Positions 1-9,293 of a DNA stretch of 64,000 nucleotides are shown here, in pieces. The position numbers and the translations under genes were made by a program. The notes beneath the pieces are model-generated. The model did not search any database and was not told where the DNA came from. It was given only the letters and a program-made list of their open reading frames with translations. How positions within the stretch are numbered: the first letter of the stretch is position 1; each line of letters begins with the position of its first letter. This stretch comes from Rhodopseudomonas rhenobacensis (lineage in GTDB: Bacteria; Pseudomonadota; Alphaproteobacteria; Rhizobiales; Xanthobacteraceae), in contig NZ_JACHIH010000007.1 in assembly GCF_014203125.1 (NCBI RefSeq), forward strand, positions 1 to 64,000. Reading direction: 5' to 3'.

Positions 1-22
1 TGCGGACGCGTCACGCGTCCGG

Positions 23-57
23 CGTTCCGCACGCCCTCGTCGCAAGAGGGCGGAACG
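23..57. terminator. Imperfect hairpin, possible terminator of an upstream gene
   Basis: The arms cgttcc/ggaacg and gccctc/gagggc pair around a short loop, with a small bulge. No T-run follows, so termination is only a guess. The gene it might serve lies outside the window. Confidence 0.2.
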
Positions 58-295
58 TTCACCGCAAAACCCGGGCGCGCCGCGCCGCGGGAACGGGATC
101 GCGTATCTCAATTTCAAGCAGGGCTGTTTGAAAATCGAATCCGAAGCCGCTCGCGAATCCGAAGCGGGCTTTGACGTCGGAGTATGGTTCGGCGCGATCC
201 GTCACGGCAATGAGGCGAGGGCGGCAAGATTCCTCACAACATCGCCCAAGACGGCGAGCACAATTCGCCTCACCGACATCAACCCTGCGGTCAGC

Positions 296-667
296 TCACC
301 GCGGCCGTTCGGCGTTGGCCGGCGAGGAGACCCGCACCCGGACCGGCACCCGTGGCGTCGGCAGGCGGTGTCCGCCGCCGCGGCTGCCCTTGTCGCCGAG
401 GTCCTGTCCCATCGCCATCACCGCGGTGCCCATCGCGGCCGAGCCGAAGGTGACCACGAAGCCGAACAGCAGCAGGCCGAGCGCGGTGCCGGGCGAGGCG
501 TCGGCGAAGATCAGGTCGCGCAGCCGCCCGGGGTTGAGCAGCAGCAGCCCGCCGGTGAGAAGCGCCGCCACCACCGCGCCGGCCGCCAGGTTGATCGCCA
601 GCAGCCGAAACAGCGGTTGCCGCAGCGTCGCAAACCGGACGACGGGAGCCTCGTGGTCATCGCGCAT
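296..667 (-). CDS. Small membrane protein, unknown function
   Basis: I do not recognise this 123-residue protein. From the ATG at 667, which has AGGAAGG eight bases upstream, it starts MRDDHEAP. It has two clear hydrophobic segments: one rich in Ala, Val and Leu around residues 24-44, and one rich in Gly, Leu and Phe around 60-85. The C-terminus is basic and proline-rich. It is likely a two-helix inner-membrane protein. Its neighbours do not suggest a role. The opposite strand is also open over this stretch, but those readings lack a comparable ribosome site and membrane pattern. Confidence 0.55.
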   Translation of the reverse strand: MRDDHEAPVVRFATLRQPLFRLLAINLAAGAVVAALLTGGLLLLNPGRLRDLIFADASPGTALGLLLFGFVVTFGSAAMGTAVMAMGQDLGDKGSRGGGHRLPTPRVPVRVRVSSPANAERPR

Positions 668-962
668 CGCACGCCTTCCTTTCGCGGCCGCTGTGGCCAT
701 GACGGCGGTCAACGCCGCCGTCCCATTCCATCACCCCAGACCACGCCATGTTGCCGCGCCAAAGTGCGTTGTCACCTCTTCACCGACCCGACTTTGTCTC
801 CCGACCGACGGGTCCGACCACATTCTGAACCAAATTCACGCACAACCCGCTAAGCTGTCAGGCGCCTTTCGAGTCTCGCGCGCTAGGCGACCTGCAAATT
901 CGCCGCCGATCGCCGGATTGTCGTCATGCTCCATTAAGCTCTCGCCAGGGGAACGGTTTCAA
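668..962. other. Intergenic region between two divergent genes
   Basis: No convincing gene is seen. It should hold the promoters of the small membrane protein (minus) and the lytic transglycosylase (plus). I could not pick out a clear sigma-70 pair. Confidence 0.4.
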
Positions 963-1772
963 ATGATCAGGCTAGGTCTTGCAATTTTGTTGCTGGCGCT
1001 CGGCGCCGCGGCTCCGGCCCAGGCGGCGACCTGCGGCGGCGATTTCCAGAGCTTCGTCGCCAGCATCTCGCGCGAGGCGGCGGCGCAGGGGATTTCCCAA
1101 GGCGTGATCGCCCAGGCGCTCGGCGGCGTCACCCAGGACCAGGCGGTGCTGAGTTTCGACCGCCGCCAGCGCGGCACCTTCAACAAGAGCTTCGAGCAAT
1201 ATGTCTCGACGAGGGTCGGCCCCGGCCGGATCAAGACCGGGCAGGCGATGCTGATCCGCCACGCCTCGCTATTGTCGCGGATCGAGCGCCAGTTCGGCGT
1301 GCCGCCGCAGATCCTGGTGGCGATCTGGGGGCTGGAGACCGATTACGGCGCCGGCGACATGGGCAAGCTGCCGGTGTTTCGCGTGCTGGCGACGATGGCG
1401 CATGATTGCCGCCGCACCGAGCTGTTTCAGGGCGAGCTGCTGGCGGCGCTGCAGATCGTGCAGCGCGGCGATCTCGGGATGCGCGACATGATCGGCGCCT
1501 ATGCGGGCGAGCTCGGCCAGACCCAGTTTCTGCCGTCGTCCTACATCAAATACGGCGTCGACTACGACGGCAACGGCCACGTCGATTTGCGCCACAGCGT
1601 GCCGGACGTGCTGGCCTCGACCGCCAACCTGTTGAAGACCGCGGGCTGGCGCGCCGGCGGCTCCTATCAGGAAGGATCGGCGAATTTCGAGGCGATGCGC
1701 GAGTGGAACAGGGCGACGATCTACCGCAAGACCATCGGCTATTTCGCCGACCGGCTGGCCGGCGGCAACTGA
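963..1772 (+). CDS. Secreted lytic murein transglycosylase (SLT_2/MltB type)
   Basis: This 269-residue protein cleaves the MurNAc-GlcNAc bond of peptidoglycan in the periplasm. The ATG at 963 gives a Sec signal peptide of about 20 residues ending PAQA, after a run of Leu and Ala. The mature part has the MltB-type core: IWGLETDYG carries the catalytic glutamate, and GELGQTQFLPSSY is the family's substrate-groove motif. The open frame continues upstream, but that part reads as non-coding, so the signal peptide sets the start. It is short for MltB and has no C-terminal peptidoglycan-binding domain, as in many alphaproteobacterial members. It converges on flgD, and a link to flagellar assembly is possible but unproven. 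Confidence 0.85.
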   Translation: MIRLGLAILLLALGAAAPAQAATCGGDFQSFVASISREAAAQGISQGVIAQALGGVTQDQAVLSFDRRQRGTFNKSFEQYVSTRVGPGRIKTGQAMLIRHASLLSRIERQFGVPPQILVAIWGLETDYGAGDMGKLPVFRVLATMAHDCRRTELFQGELLAALQIVQRGDLGMRDMIGAYAGELGQTQFLPSSYIKYGVDYDGNGHVDLRHSVPDVLASTANLLKTAGWRAGGSYQEGSANFEAMREWNRATIYRKTIGYFADRLAGGN

Positions 1773-1791
1773 GCGGCGCGCGCTGCGACCA

Positions 1792-2499
1792 TCACTCGGT
1801 GGTCGGCAGCGTCGCCGGCAGCACCACCTTCTTGATCTGATCGACCGTGAAGGACTGGCCGCCGATCGACAGCATCGGCGGGGTCTGCGACAGGTCGGCG
1901 GAGTCCACCAGGCCCTGGATCTCGGTGGAGACCGCGACGCTCTTGCCGTCGGCGTCCTTGCCGACCGCCGAGATGGTGTATTTGCCGTTCGGCCATTTCG
2001 TGCCGTCGCTGCCCTTGCCGTCCCAGACGAAGCTCTGGTGATCGCCGGCCGCCATCTTGTAGTCGCCGGAAAACACGGTCTGGCCGGTCGCATTGGTGAT
2101 GTTGACGGTGACGGTCGAGGTCTTCGGCACGTTGATGCCCCAGGCCGCGACGCCCTTGGTCAATTCGGTGGTCTTGCCGTCGACCACGGCGGTGGCGCCG
2201 ACGAAATTCAGCGCCTGGCTCGCCTGCGCGCTGTTCTGCAGCTTGACCAGCGATTCCAGCTGGCTGTTGGACTTCAGCTGCTGTTCGACGCCGGCGAATT
2301 GCACCAGCTGCTGGGTGAACTGGTTGGTGTCGAGCGGGTCGAGCGGATTCTGGTTTTGCAACTGCGTCGTCAGCAGCGTCAGGAAGGTCTGGAAATTGTC
2401 GGCGATCCCCGCGGTGGTGCTGGTGGTCGTGGTGCTGGACGAGCTTTGCACCGCCGGGGCCGACACCACCGTGCCGGGCATTGTTGCGTCGATCGCCAT
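1792..2499 (-). CDS. flgD: Flagellar hook assembly scaffold FlgD
   Basis: FlgD caps the growing hook and guides FlgE polymerisation outside the cell. This 235-residue protein has a Ser/Thr-rich N-terminus and then the family signature FLTLLTTQLQNQNPLDPLD at about residues 39-57, followed by QFTQQLVQFAGVEQQ. The C-terminal half (about 105-210) has the FlgD Ig-like/tudor pattern, including FVWDGKGSDG and WPNGKYTISA. The start has AGGAGA just upstream. It follows fliK by 10 bp on the same strand, so the two are almost certainly cotranscribed. Confidence 0.93.
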   Translation of the reverse strand: MAIDATMPGTVVSAPAVQSSSSTTTTSTTAGIADNFQTFLTLLTTQLQNQNPLDPLDTNQFTQQLVQFAGVEQQLKSNSQLESLVKLQNSAQASQALNFVGATAVVDGKTTELTKGVAAWGINVPKTSTVTVNITNATGQTVFSGDYKMAAGDHQSFVWDGKGSDGTKWPNGKYTISAVGKDADGKSVAVSTEIQGLVDSADLSQTPPMLSIGGQSFTVDQIKKVVLPATLPTTE

Positions 2500-2509
2500 G
2501 GTGTTCTCC

Positions 2510-4045
2510 TCAGACCCTGATATCTACGCCGGTGGTTGATCCCAGCAGGCGTCCGTAGCTGCGTCCGACCGCGGCGATCGGCGTGGTGTCGTCGTCGCCG
2601 ATCAAGAGCCGCTGATAGTTGCCGCCGCGCTCGTCGTTCTGGTTGTTGTTCTGCCCGGACGACTGGTCGCGCAGGCTGAACTGCAGGCCGCTGTCGCCGG
2701 TCTTCAGTCCGGCGTCGTCGAGCGCGCGCTGCAATTGCGGCGCGTCGTTGCGCAGCATCGCCAGCGTCTCCGGCTTCTCGACGGTGAGATGCGAGGTGAC
2801 GTTGCCGTGGCGGTCGACGTCGATCCGCACGTCGATGCGGCCGAGTTCGGCGGGGTCGAGCCGGATCTCGAAGCGGCTGTTGCCGCTTTGCGCGGTGGCG
2901 GCGATTTCGACCGCCAGCCGGTCGAGCGGCACCGGCACGTTGGTGGCGAGCGTCGCGGTCAATTGCGCCGCCGGGATCTGCGCGGTTGCGGTGGGCAGCT
3001 GGGTCTGCTGCGGAATGGCATTTGTCGCCGCGTCGGCAGCGCCGACCAGGGATTGTGCCGCTGCTGCCGCAGCCGAGTCGGCATGGTGCCGCGGCTGCGC
3101 CGGCGCCGCATCCGTGGCGGCCGTGGTCGTCGCCGTGCCGTCACCTTCGCCGGCCTTCGGCTTGGCGTCGGCCTGTGTGGTCTTGTGGGAGGCAGCAGCC
3201 AGCGTCTGCGTTGCCGCCGGGCCGTTCCCCGGCGTCGCCGTCGCAAGCGCCGGCGTCGCGGTGGGATCCGCCTGCACCGAGGCATCGGTGCCGCTGCCCG
3301 GCTGACCGGGTTTGGTGGCGGCTTTGCCGGTGGTCGCCGTGGAGGCGGCAGCCACCGTCGCGGCGAGCGCCGGGTTTGCCGCGGGGGTCGTGGCGGCGTC
3401 AGCCTCGGCCGTGCCGTCGGCGACGGTCTCGGTCTTTCCCGCCTCGCTCTGCAGCGCCAGCAGCGCCGCGGCGGTCGCGGTGACGGCGGTGGTCGCGCCG
3501 GCGGTGGGATCGGTTGCGATCTCCGGGCTGCTCGCAACGCCGACCGGGATCACCACCGCGACCGGGGTGACGGTCGGCGTCGTGCCGGCCTGCACCGCCG
3601 CGGCAGCGGCGGTCGCGTCGTCGGTGGCAGCGCCGTCGGCGGCGGGTTTGCCCTCCGCGGCGGCCTCTTTGCCGGCCTTCTCCGACGTCGGCTTCGGTTT
3701 GCTGCTCGACGTGGTCTCGGAATTGGCGCGGGCGTCGCCGGCGTCGCGCCGGTCGGCGGCATCGGCGGATTTCTTGGCATCGTCGCGGCGATCCTGGGCG
3801 CGCTCGGCGCTGTCCGACGCCGCGGCGCGGGAGGACTGATCGCTCGCCCCGCGGTCGTCGGATCGTCGCGGCGCCGGCAGCGGATCGCTCGCCGCTTGAC
3901 GATTGTCGACGCGATCCGACGCGGTGCTGCTGTCGACCAGCGACGCGAAGCTGTCCGAGGGCGCGGAGCGCTCCTGGCGCGCGTTTGACCGCGCGTCGGG
4001 GAGGGAGGAACTGACGGTGTCCGATGTGACGCTGAGCACAGGCAT
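2510..4045 (-). CDS. fliK: Flagellar hook-length control protein FliK
   Basis: FliK measures hook length and switches the export gate to filament substrates. The first 350 or so of its 511 residues are low-complexity Ala/Thr/Asp/Pro sequence, as expected for the flexible ruler part. The C-terminal domain (about 375-480) carries the conserved Flg_hook fold: [18 protein letters not shown], then [21 protein letters not shown] and GLQFSLRD. The gene lies directly upstream of flgD. The repetitive N-terminal part produces long open frames on the other strand, which I regard as shadows. Confidence 0.9.
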   Translation of the reverse strand: MPVLSVTSDTVSSSLPDARSNARQERSAPSDSFASLVDSSTASDRVDNRQAASDPLPAPRRSDDRGASDQSSRAAASDSAERAQDRRDDAKKSADAADRRDAGDARANSETTSSSKPKPTSEKAGKEAAAEGKPAADGAATDDATAAAAAVQAGTTPTVTPVAVVIPVGVASSPEIATDPTAGATTAVTATAAALLALQSEAGKTETVADGTAEADAATTPAANPALAATVAAASTATTGKAATKPGQPGSGTDASVQADPTATPALATATPGNGPAATQTLAAASHKTTQADAKPKAGEGDGTATTTAATDAAPAQPRHHADSAAAAAAQSLVGAADAATNAIPQQTQLPTATAQIPAAQLTATLATNVPVPLDRLAVEIAATAQSGNSRFEIRLDPAELGRIDVRIDVDRHGNVTSHLTVEKPETLAMLRNDAPQLQRALDDAGLKTGDSGLQFSLRDQSSGQNNNQNDERGGNYQRLLIGDDDTTPIAAVGRSYGRLLGSTTGVDIRV

Positions 4046-4324
4046 GACCTTTGCGGTAATTCAGCATCTTCTCAGCAAGGACCGCGCCAGTCGGGAGGCC
4101 GTGAAAGATATAACAATTCCATTGGCTTAACTCATCGGCGGGGCCGCCGCCGGGGCCCCTGCTGGGGCGATCCTTGCTGCCACCCGGCAAGACTTGCCGT
4201 TCTGCCGCGGCAAATCCGCGTCGGTGATTGCCTCTGTGGAATGCGGCCTATATTAAAGGCTTGGCTTTCGACGCTCGACCTAGGCCTCCGCGTGCCGGTT
4301 CGGCGCCGGCGCCGCAATCGCAGA
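4046..4324. other. Intergenic region upstream of fliK and mnmA
   Basis: This is a divergent region of about 280 bp with GC-rich, hairpin-prone sequence near 4137-4165 and an AT-richer stretch near 4050-4130 that probably holds the fliK promoter. No gene is seen. Confidence 0.35.
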
Positions 4325-5539
4325 ATGACCGCAGCAATGCTCAACAGTCTCGATCTCGAAGGTCGCCCCCAGGATACGCGGATCGTCGTCGCGATGTCCG
4401 GCGGCGTTGATTCCTCGACCACGGCGGCGCTGTTGAAGTCCGAAGGCTACGATGTCGTCGGCATCACGCTGCAGCTCTACGATCATGGAGCCGCAATCCA
4501 TCGCAAGGGCGCCTGCTGCGCCGGCCAGGATATTCACGACGCGCGTGCGGTCGCCGATCGGATCGGCATTCCGCATTACGTGCTGGACTACGAAAGCCGG
4601 TTTCAGGAATCGGTGATCGACAGTTTCGCCGCGAGCTACGCCACCGGCGAAACCCCGGTGCCGTGCATTGAATGCAACCGCTCGATCAAATTTCGCGATC
4701 TGCTGTCGACCGCGCGCGAGCTCGGTGCCTCCGCGCTGGCGACGGGGCACTACGTCTCGTCGCGCCGGCTGACGGATGGGTCGCGCGCGCTGGTCTGCGC
4801 GTCCGACGCCGACCGCGACCAGAGCTACTTCCTGTTTGCGACCACCCGCGATCAGCTCGACTATCTGCGGTTTCCGCTCGGCGACATGACCAAGCCGCAG
4901 ACCCGCGAATTGGCGCGCAAGTTCGGTCTCTCGGTCGCCGACAAGCACGACAGCCAGGACATCTGCTTCGTGCCGACCGGGCGCTACACCGACGTGGTCG
5001 GCCGGCTGAAGCCGAACGCGATGGACCCCGGCGACATCGTCGACCTCGACGGCCGGGTGCTCGGCAAGCATCAGGGCATCGTGCATTTCACCGTCGGCCA
5101 GCGCCGCGGATTGGGCATCGCTTCCTCGGCGCCGCTCTACGTGCTGCGGCTTGAACCGTCGAGCCGTCGCGTCGTGGTCGGTCCGCGCGAAGCGCTGCGG
5201 ATGGACCGCATCGTGCTGCGCGACGTCAATTGGATCGGCGACAATTCGCTCGACCTCGCGGTCGGCGACGGCCTCGAACTGTTCGTGCGGGTGCGCTCGA
5301 CACGGCGGCCGCAGCCGGCCTGGCTGCGCGCGGTGGACGGCGGCTATCAGGTCGAACTGGTTGCGGGGGAAGACGGCGTCTCTCCCGGGCAGGCTTGCGT
5401 GTTCTACGACGCGCCGGCCGGACAGGCCCGCGTGCTCGGTGGCGGCTTCATCAAGAGCGCGACGCCGAGAACCGCGGGGAAAAGCGCGTTGCGCGGAGCG
5501 CCAGCTTCGCGGCCGCAAGTGGCGGACGTGCGCGGATAG
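4325..5539 (+). CDS. mnmA: tRNA-specific 2-thiouridylase MnmA
   Basis: MnmA adds sulfur to uridine 34 of Glu, Gln and Lys tRNAs, using ATP and a relayed persulfide. The 404-residue protein has the PP-loop [11 protein letters not shown] near residues 20-30. It also has the two catalytic cysteines: one in [11 protein letters not shown] (nucleophile region) and one in [20 protein letters not shown] marks the central domain, and the C-terminal barrel ends in an Arg/Ala-rich tail. I chose the ATG at 4325 (MTAAML); an in-frame frame continues upstream but shows no homology pattern. Length is normal for the family. Confidence 0.93.
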   Translation: MTAAMLNSLDLEGRPQDTRIVVAMSGGVDSSTTAALLKSEGYDVVGITLQLYDHGAAIHRKGACCAGQDIHDARAVADRIGIPHYVLDYESRFQESVIDSFAASYATGETPVPCIECNRSIKFRDLLSTARELGASALATGHYVSSRRLTDGSRALVCASDADRDQSYFLFATTRDQLDYLRFPLGDMTKPQTRELARKFGLSVADKHDSQDICFVPTGRYTDVVGRLKPNAMDPGDIVDLDGRVLGKHQGIVHFTVGQRRGLGIASSAPLYVLRLEPSSRRVVVGPREALRMDRIVLRDVNWIGDNSLDLAVGDGLELFVRVRSTRRPQPAWLRAVDGGYQVELVAGEDGVSPGQACVFYDAPAGQARVLGGGFIKSATPRTAGKSALRGAPASRPQVADVRG

Positions 5540-5557
5540 CATCAATCGGGGCAGCAC

Positions 5558-6196
5558 ATGGGGAACGATATCGACCGCGCTGGCGTCGCGAAGGCGTATG
5601 CGCGTTGGGCACCGATCTACGATCTGGTGTTCGGCAAGGTTTTTGATTCGGGGCGGCAGTCCACCATCGCAGTGGCCGACGCGATCGGCGGCCGCGTGCT
5701 CGACGTCGGCGTCGGCACCGGATTGTCGCTGTCGGACTATTCGCCGACCACGCGATTGTGCGGCGTCGATATTTCCGAGCCGATGCTGCGCAAGGCGCAG
5801 GAGCGGGTGCGCGCGCTGAAGCTCAGCAATGTCGACGTGCTCGGCGTGATGGACGCCAAGAACCTGGCGTTCCCGGACGGTTTCTTCGACGCCGTGGTGG
5901 CGCAATATGTCATCACCGCGGTGCCCGATCCGGAAGCCACGCTCGATGACTTTGTCCGGGTGCTGAAGCCCGGCGGCGAGCTCATTCTGGTCAACCACAT
6001 CGGCGCCGAAAGCGGGCCGCGCAAACTGTTCGAACTGGCGTTCGCGCCGCTGGCGCGCCGGCTCGGCTGGCGTCCCGAGTTCCCATGGGCGCGGCTGGTC
6101 AACTGGGCGGCGCGGCACGGCGGCGTGACGCTGGAAGAGCGCCGGCCGATGCCGCCGATGGGGCATTTCTCGCTGATCCGCTACCGCAAGGCGTAA
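5558..6196 (+). CDS. pmtA: SAM-dependent methyltransferase, PmtA-like
   Basis: This 212-residue class I methyltransferase probably acts on phosphatidylethanolamine to make phosphatidylcholine at the inner membrane. Motif I is VLDVGVGTGLSLSDY (about residues 47-61), followed by the acidic VDIS and the motif LKPGGELILVNH. AYARWAPIYDLVFGKVF at the N-terminus is typical of the small soluble bacterial PmtA/UbiE-like group, which is why I favour PmtA over UbiE. It starts 18 bp after mnmA and may be read from the same transcript. The exact substrate is not proven by sequence. Confidence 0.7.
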   Translation: MGNDIDRAGVAKAYARWAPIYDLVFGKVFDSGRQSTIAVADAIGGRVLDVGVGTGLSLSDYSPTTRLCGVDISEPMLRKAQERVRALKLSNVDVLGVMDAKNLAFPDGFFDAVVAQYVITAVPDPEATLDDFVRVLKPGGELILVNHIGAESGPRKLFELAFAPLARRLGWRPEFPWARLVNWAARHGGVTLEERRPMPPMGHFSLIRYRKA

Positions 6197-6241
6197 CGTG
6201 CAAGCGAGGGAACATCGGCGGCCGTCGCCGGTTCTCTCCCG

Positions 6242-6601
6242 ATGCGAAACCTCAACCTCTCCCTGTTGATCTGCGCCGCCATGCTGGCCCCCGGCGTGGC
6301 TGCCGCGCAAGCGCCGCCGGCGACCGCGCCGGCACAGGTCGCGCCGACGCCGCAAGCCGGCTCCGGCAATTGCTCGCCGAGCCGCACCGCGCCCGAGCAG
6401 GGCAGCATCACCACGCCCGACGCCACCACCGGCCAGGGCCGCGAGCCGCTCGGTGATAAGCTGGCGCGCTCCGACGGCGTGCTGTGCCCGCCCTCCGGTG
6501 TCGACCCGGAAATTCGCGCGCCGACGCCGGATGTCGGCAAGACGCCGGTGATCCCGCCTCCCGGCAGCCCCGGCGGCGATCCGAGCGTTCGGCCGAAATA
6601 G
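6242..6601 (+). CDS. Small secreted proline-rich protein, unknown function
   Basis: The 119-residue protein has a clear Sec signal: basic MRNLN, a hydrophobic stretch, then GVAAAQA. The mature part is rich in Pro, Ala, Thr and Gly, with two Cys residues (SGNCSPS and GVLCPPSG). It ends GGDPSVRPK. I do not recognise a domain. The gene lies between pmtA and the tRNA, and is probably a periplasmic or envelope protein of unknown role. Confidence 0.6.
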   Translation: MRNLNLSLLICAAMLAPGVAAAQAPPATAPAQVAPTPQAGSGNCSPSRTAPEQGSITTPDATTGQGREPLGDKLARSDGVLCPPSGVDPEIRAPTPDVGKTPVIPPPGSPGGDPSVRPK

Positions 6602-6706
6602 CCCATTGCGAAGCTCCCCGCCGAGCCTGCTTGACAGGCCGTCGGGCGCCTCCTTATATGCCGCGCGTTCACGTCCCTACCGACGGTTCGGGCGGCGAAT
6701 GCGCGT

Positions 6707-6783
6707 GGCGGGGTAGCTCAGCTGGTTAGAGCACGGGAATCATAATCCTGGGGTCGGGGGTTCAAATCCCTCCTCCGCTACCA
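6707..6783 (+). tRNA. tRNA-Met (anticodon CAT)
   Basis: The cloverleaf can be folded by hand. The acceptor 5' arm is ggcgggg and pairs with ctccgct; the D arm is tagctcagctggttagagca; the anticodon loop has CAT in gggaatCATaatcc; the T arm contains ggttcaaatccc. The encoded 3' end is ACCA. It is read as the elongator Met type, but tRNA-Ile(CAT) cannot be fully excluded by eye. It marks the left edge of the accessory element. Confidence 0.93.
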
Positions 6784-7202
6784 AATAATTCAAGCACTTA
6801 GATGCAATCGCGATCAGCCACCGAATCCTTGCACCACGGTTTGCACCACGGATTCGGCGGCGAGTCTGCCGTCCGTTGAAGTCAGATAGCGTCAGGCGCC
6901 GTCTAGTCGGATAAGCGGAGCCCGGAGCCCAAGGATTCAGCGCCGGCGCGGCAAAATTTCAGATTAATTTCAGCAATTGAGCGACCCGTTGCAGCGCAGG
7001 CTCCTGCTCGTCGGCGGCATAGGAATCCATGTCTATTGCTATCGAATGCGGCGCTGGCGGCCCACGGCTGAGGCGACGTAGCCGCCCCAGGAGCCGGCGC
7101 GTCGGTCCCGACGCTGCGGTGGCCGACGTCGGCAGGCGGCTGCTCGAGGACGATTGTCAGTCGCGGACTGCATCGGGGGAGGACGACGGCTACTGGGTCG
7201 AT
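6784..7202. other. Gene-poor left edge of the accessory element
   Basis: There is no supported complete gene. On the minus strand, codons from 6891 down to a TGA at 6816-6814 read ...AAESVVQTVVQGFGG. This could be the last 25 or so residues of a lost gene running toward the tRNA; an integrase tail would fit the position, but this is a guess. A plus-strand reading at 7029-7214 is Arg/Gly-rich and not convincing. Confidence 0.35.
6821..6857. repeat. 8-bp inverted repeat enclosing a 12-bp direct repeat
   Basis: CCGAATCC at 6821-6828 pairs with GGATTCGG at 6850-6857. The loop contains two tandem copies of ttgcaccacgg. It lies 38 bp after the tRNA, where an integration site or recombinase-binding site would be expected, but that role is inference. 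Confidence 0.45.
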
Positions 7203-7544
7203 TTAAGAGGATAACTCCTGCAACGCCTTGCGCCTCCCCTGCTCGACGCAGGCCTCTGCCATCTTGGCGGCGACGATGTCGGCATGTTTGCTGAAGGCCG
7301 CGATACGGCCCATGTCAAACCATGCCGACGAGTAGTCTCCGCGCATCGCAATGAATGCTCGTCCCAGGTCCTCGGGAAATGGGTCCATATCGGAGTAGTG
7401 CGGGCTAACCTGTCTTATCACAGCGTTCATCATTTCGACCATGCCCTCCAGCTTGGCCTTCGCGAGCCAGGTTCGGACCGCGAAGCCGGCGATGACGAGA
7501 ATGATGGCGGCGGAGATCGCCGTGGTCTCGGGATGCTCGAACAT
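7203..7544 (-). CDS. Single-pass membrane protein of the accessory element, unknown function
   Basis: Starting at the ATG at 7544 (MFEHPE), five bases after AGGGGAG, the protein has about 113 residues. A hydrophobic segment at roughly residues 9-25 (ISAAIILVIAGFAV) is followed by a soluble helical tail with Met, Asp and Glu (MVEMMNAVIRQVSP). A GTG six bases earlier is an alternative start. I do not recognise the family. Confidence 0.6.
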   Translation of the reverse strand: MFEHPETTAISAAIILVIAGFAVRTWLAKAKLEGMVEMMNAVIRQVSPHYSDMDPFPEDLGRAFIAMRGDYSSAWFDMGRIAAFSKHADIVAAKMAEACVEQGRRKALQELSS

Positions 7545-7671
7545 GATCACTCCCCTAGGTGTACGGCCCTCTTATTTACGGGTGGGAGATCGTCGGCAAC
7601 AAGAATGGCTCACCGACTGCTGCGCTTCCAGATCGTCTGAGGGTTCCATTTCCCGCCAAGGTGGTGATAGC

Positions 7672-8094
7672 ATGCCGTCAATCGCGGGGGCGACGATGAA
7701 GAAATTCGGAAGTTCAGTTGTAGTGTTGGTGGCGTTCGGCGTCTGCTTCTGGCTGGCGCGGGAGGGGGTCAGATACCTGCAGGGGACCGGAGCGCAGGCG
7801 TTTTCAACGATTCCTGGCCTGTCTCGCGAATTCCGAGATGGTTTCACCGGCGCAGCTATCCGGACGTGCTTCGAAAACCAGAGCAGGGCGCCGGAGAACG
7901 CTGGCCTGACGAAACAGGTTTTGACCAGCTACTGCGTTTGCTTCGCCAACGGCATGGCCGACAGGATCTCCGACGCCACGCTTAAGTCGCTCGATGGCGT
8001 CCCTGATGCCGACCGAGTGAAGCGCATGCAGCCCGTCATCGATGCTGCCTATCCGGCGTGCTTGAAAGAGATCCAGGCCACGGCGCAGAGGTGA
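7672..8094 (+). CDS. Membrane-anchored or secreted small protein with two Cys pairs
   Basis: The ATG at 7672 follows AAGGTGG; a second candidate is the ATG at 7696 (MKKFG). The product (140 residues from 7672) has one hydrophobic segment, VVVLVAFGVCFWLA, and then a soluble domain with Cys in IRTCFEN, TSYCVCFANGM and YPACLKE. This pattern resembles small alphaproteobacterial exported proteins with disulfides, but I cannot name a family. It is one of the few plus-strand genes in the left half of the element. Confidence 0.6.
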   Translation: MPSIAGATMKKFGSSVVVLVAFGVCFWLAREGVRYLQGTGAQAFSTIPGLSREFRDGFTGAAIRTCFENQSRAPENAGLTKQVLTSYCVCFANGMADRISDATLKSLDGVPDADRVKRMQPVIDAAYPACLKEIQATAQR

Positions 8095-8496
8095 CGGCGC
8101 GCGGTGGTGTTCCGCGCGCCTGGTTATCGTGTTGGCGCGCCGCCGGCCGCCAAGCGCAAGCCGACGACGCGCTCATAGGTTAGGCGCTATAGCCGAGGGC
8201 GATGGTGCTCGCGCACGTGCTCCAGCCGGCGATGCCGGATGCGCTCGTACGCCCGCACTTTGCAGCGCCGACGAGGAGTCTTCATTCGAAATTCCTTTCG
8301 AACAGAGGACGAACATGGCGCTCCCTGGCCTTGAAATCGTCAAGTCAGCGTGCGAGCCTTGCTCTGTGAAGAGCGCAAAGTCGCACGCCCCAGGGCGCGC
8401 CGGTGGAGCGGTCGTAGGCCGAGGTAGACCTGGTACGTCGCCTCGGCCTTTCGCGTTCAGGGGCCGACCGCTAAGCCCCCGACGCGGCTAACTCAC
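8095..8496. other. Non-coding stretch in the accessory element
   Basis: About 400 bp with only a weak plus-strand reading at 8129-8491. That reading lacks a good ribosome site and is Arg/Ala-rich like a shadow. Nothing else is supported. Confidence 0.35.
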
Positions 8497-9021
8497 TCAA
8501 ATGCCGTCCTCCAATTGCGTTTCCGAATCGTCGCTATGCGGCCCAGGCGGCGGTGCGACCGGATCTGGCGGAGCCGGAGGACCATCGTCATCTGCCAGCG
8601 TCCAGCCGGACCTACCGTGCGACACGAAATTCCTCGCCTTCGACAGCATTGCGGATAGGTTCGATGGTGGGTCGTTCCCCGGTACCGAGATCCCGCGCTG
8701 GCGGAGATGGTCGAAAATGTCGGAGGTGCGCGTAGGCGTGCTGCGGCCAGCGAGCAATTCCCTGGCGGCGTTAAGCGCAGCCTCGGTCTCAGGTGCGCGC
8801 CGACGCCCAACCGCGCGCGCGTGCCCGAGAACTGTCTGGATTGCGAACGCCCCTGAGACGTGATGGGTCGTGTTGCTGCTGGTGTAGAATCGCTGGCGAA
8901 TGGAACGCAGGTCTGCCAACTTGACCACGCGCACGTCAGGACGGGCCGCGATATCGGCTTCAAGTTCGGCTATTTCGGCGTCAAGCGCTTCGACAAAATT
9001 GTCCGACATGACCTCTGCCAC
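8497..9021 (-). CDS. Unknown protein with a winged-helix-like C-terminal part
   Basis: This 174-residue protein has three parts. The N-terminal part is helical and acidic (FVEALDAEIAELEADIA). The middle is basic. Residues of about 97-146 (RTSDIFDHLRQRGISVPG, then LSAMLSKARNFVSH) look like the winged-helix domain of HARE-HTH or restriction-associated proteins. The tail is Pro/Asp-rich. A DNA-binding role is inference. The start at 9021 is a GTG; an ATG at 9009 (MSDNF) is equally likely. The gene stands alone at the end of the minus-strand block. Confidence 0.6.
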   Translation of the reverse strand: MAEVMSDNFVEALDAEIAELEADIAARPDVRVVKLADLRSIRQRFYTSSNTTHHVSGAFAIQTVLGHARAVGRRRAPETEAALNAARELLAGRSTPTRTSDIFDHLRQRGISVPGNDPPSNLSAMLSKARNFVSHGRSGWTLADDDGPPAPPDPVAPPPGPHSDDSETQLEDGI

Positions 9022-9293
9022 GATTCCAATGTTAGCAGATTAAGGGCATAGGACCGATCCGGCAAGCACGCAGACAGACTTATCCACCTGTGAAGTCTGT
9101 GGAATAGGGGCTTGACATCTGCTTCGACTCATTAAGGCAGAGAATGATTCGGTTCGCTGAGATCCCCGCGCGACGCGACGTCGGACAGCGCTAGTGATGA
9201 CGGAGGGGAATCCGACGTGCTACGCCAAACACAACACAGCGCGGCTCGCGTCATGGCGGGCGCGTGCCGGTGACGCTGGCAGTCGTAGCACCA
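9022..9293. promoter_or_regulatory. Intergenic region with a DnaA-box-like site
   Basis: TTATCCACC at 9080-9088 matches eight of nine bases of a DnaA box, and a TTGACA follows at 9112-9117 with no well-spaced -10. Together with the Rep-like gene at 10539-12062, this could be part of an origin, but only one box is clear and no iterons were found by eye. Confidence 0.25.

Noticed and set aside
128-853. A long plus-strand reading over the left end of the window.
   Set aside because: It overlaps the small membrane protein gene on the other strand, is Arg/Gln/His-rich, and has no ribosome site; typical of a shadow in GC-rich DNA.
2735-3988. Long Gly/Arg-rich readings opposite fliK.
   Set aside because: They mirror the Ala/Thr/Pro-rich low-complexity part of FliK and have no independent support.
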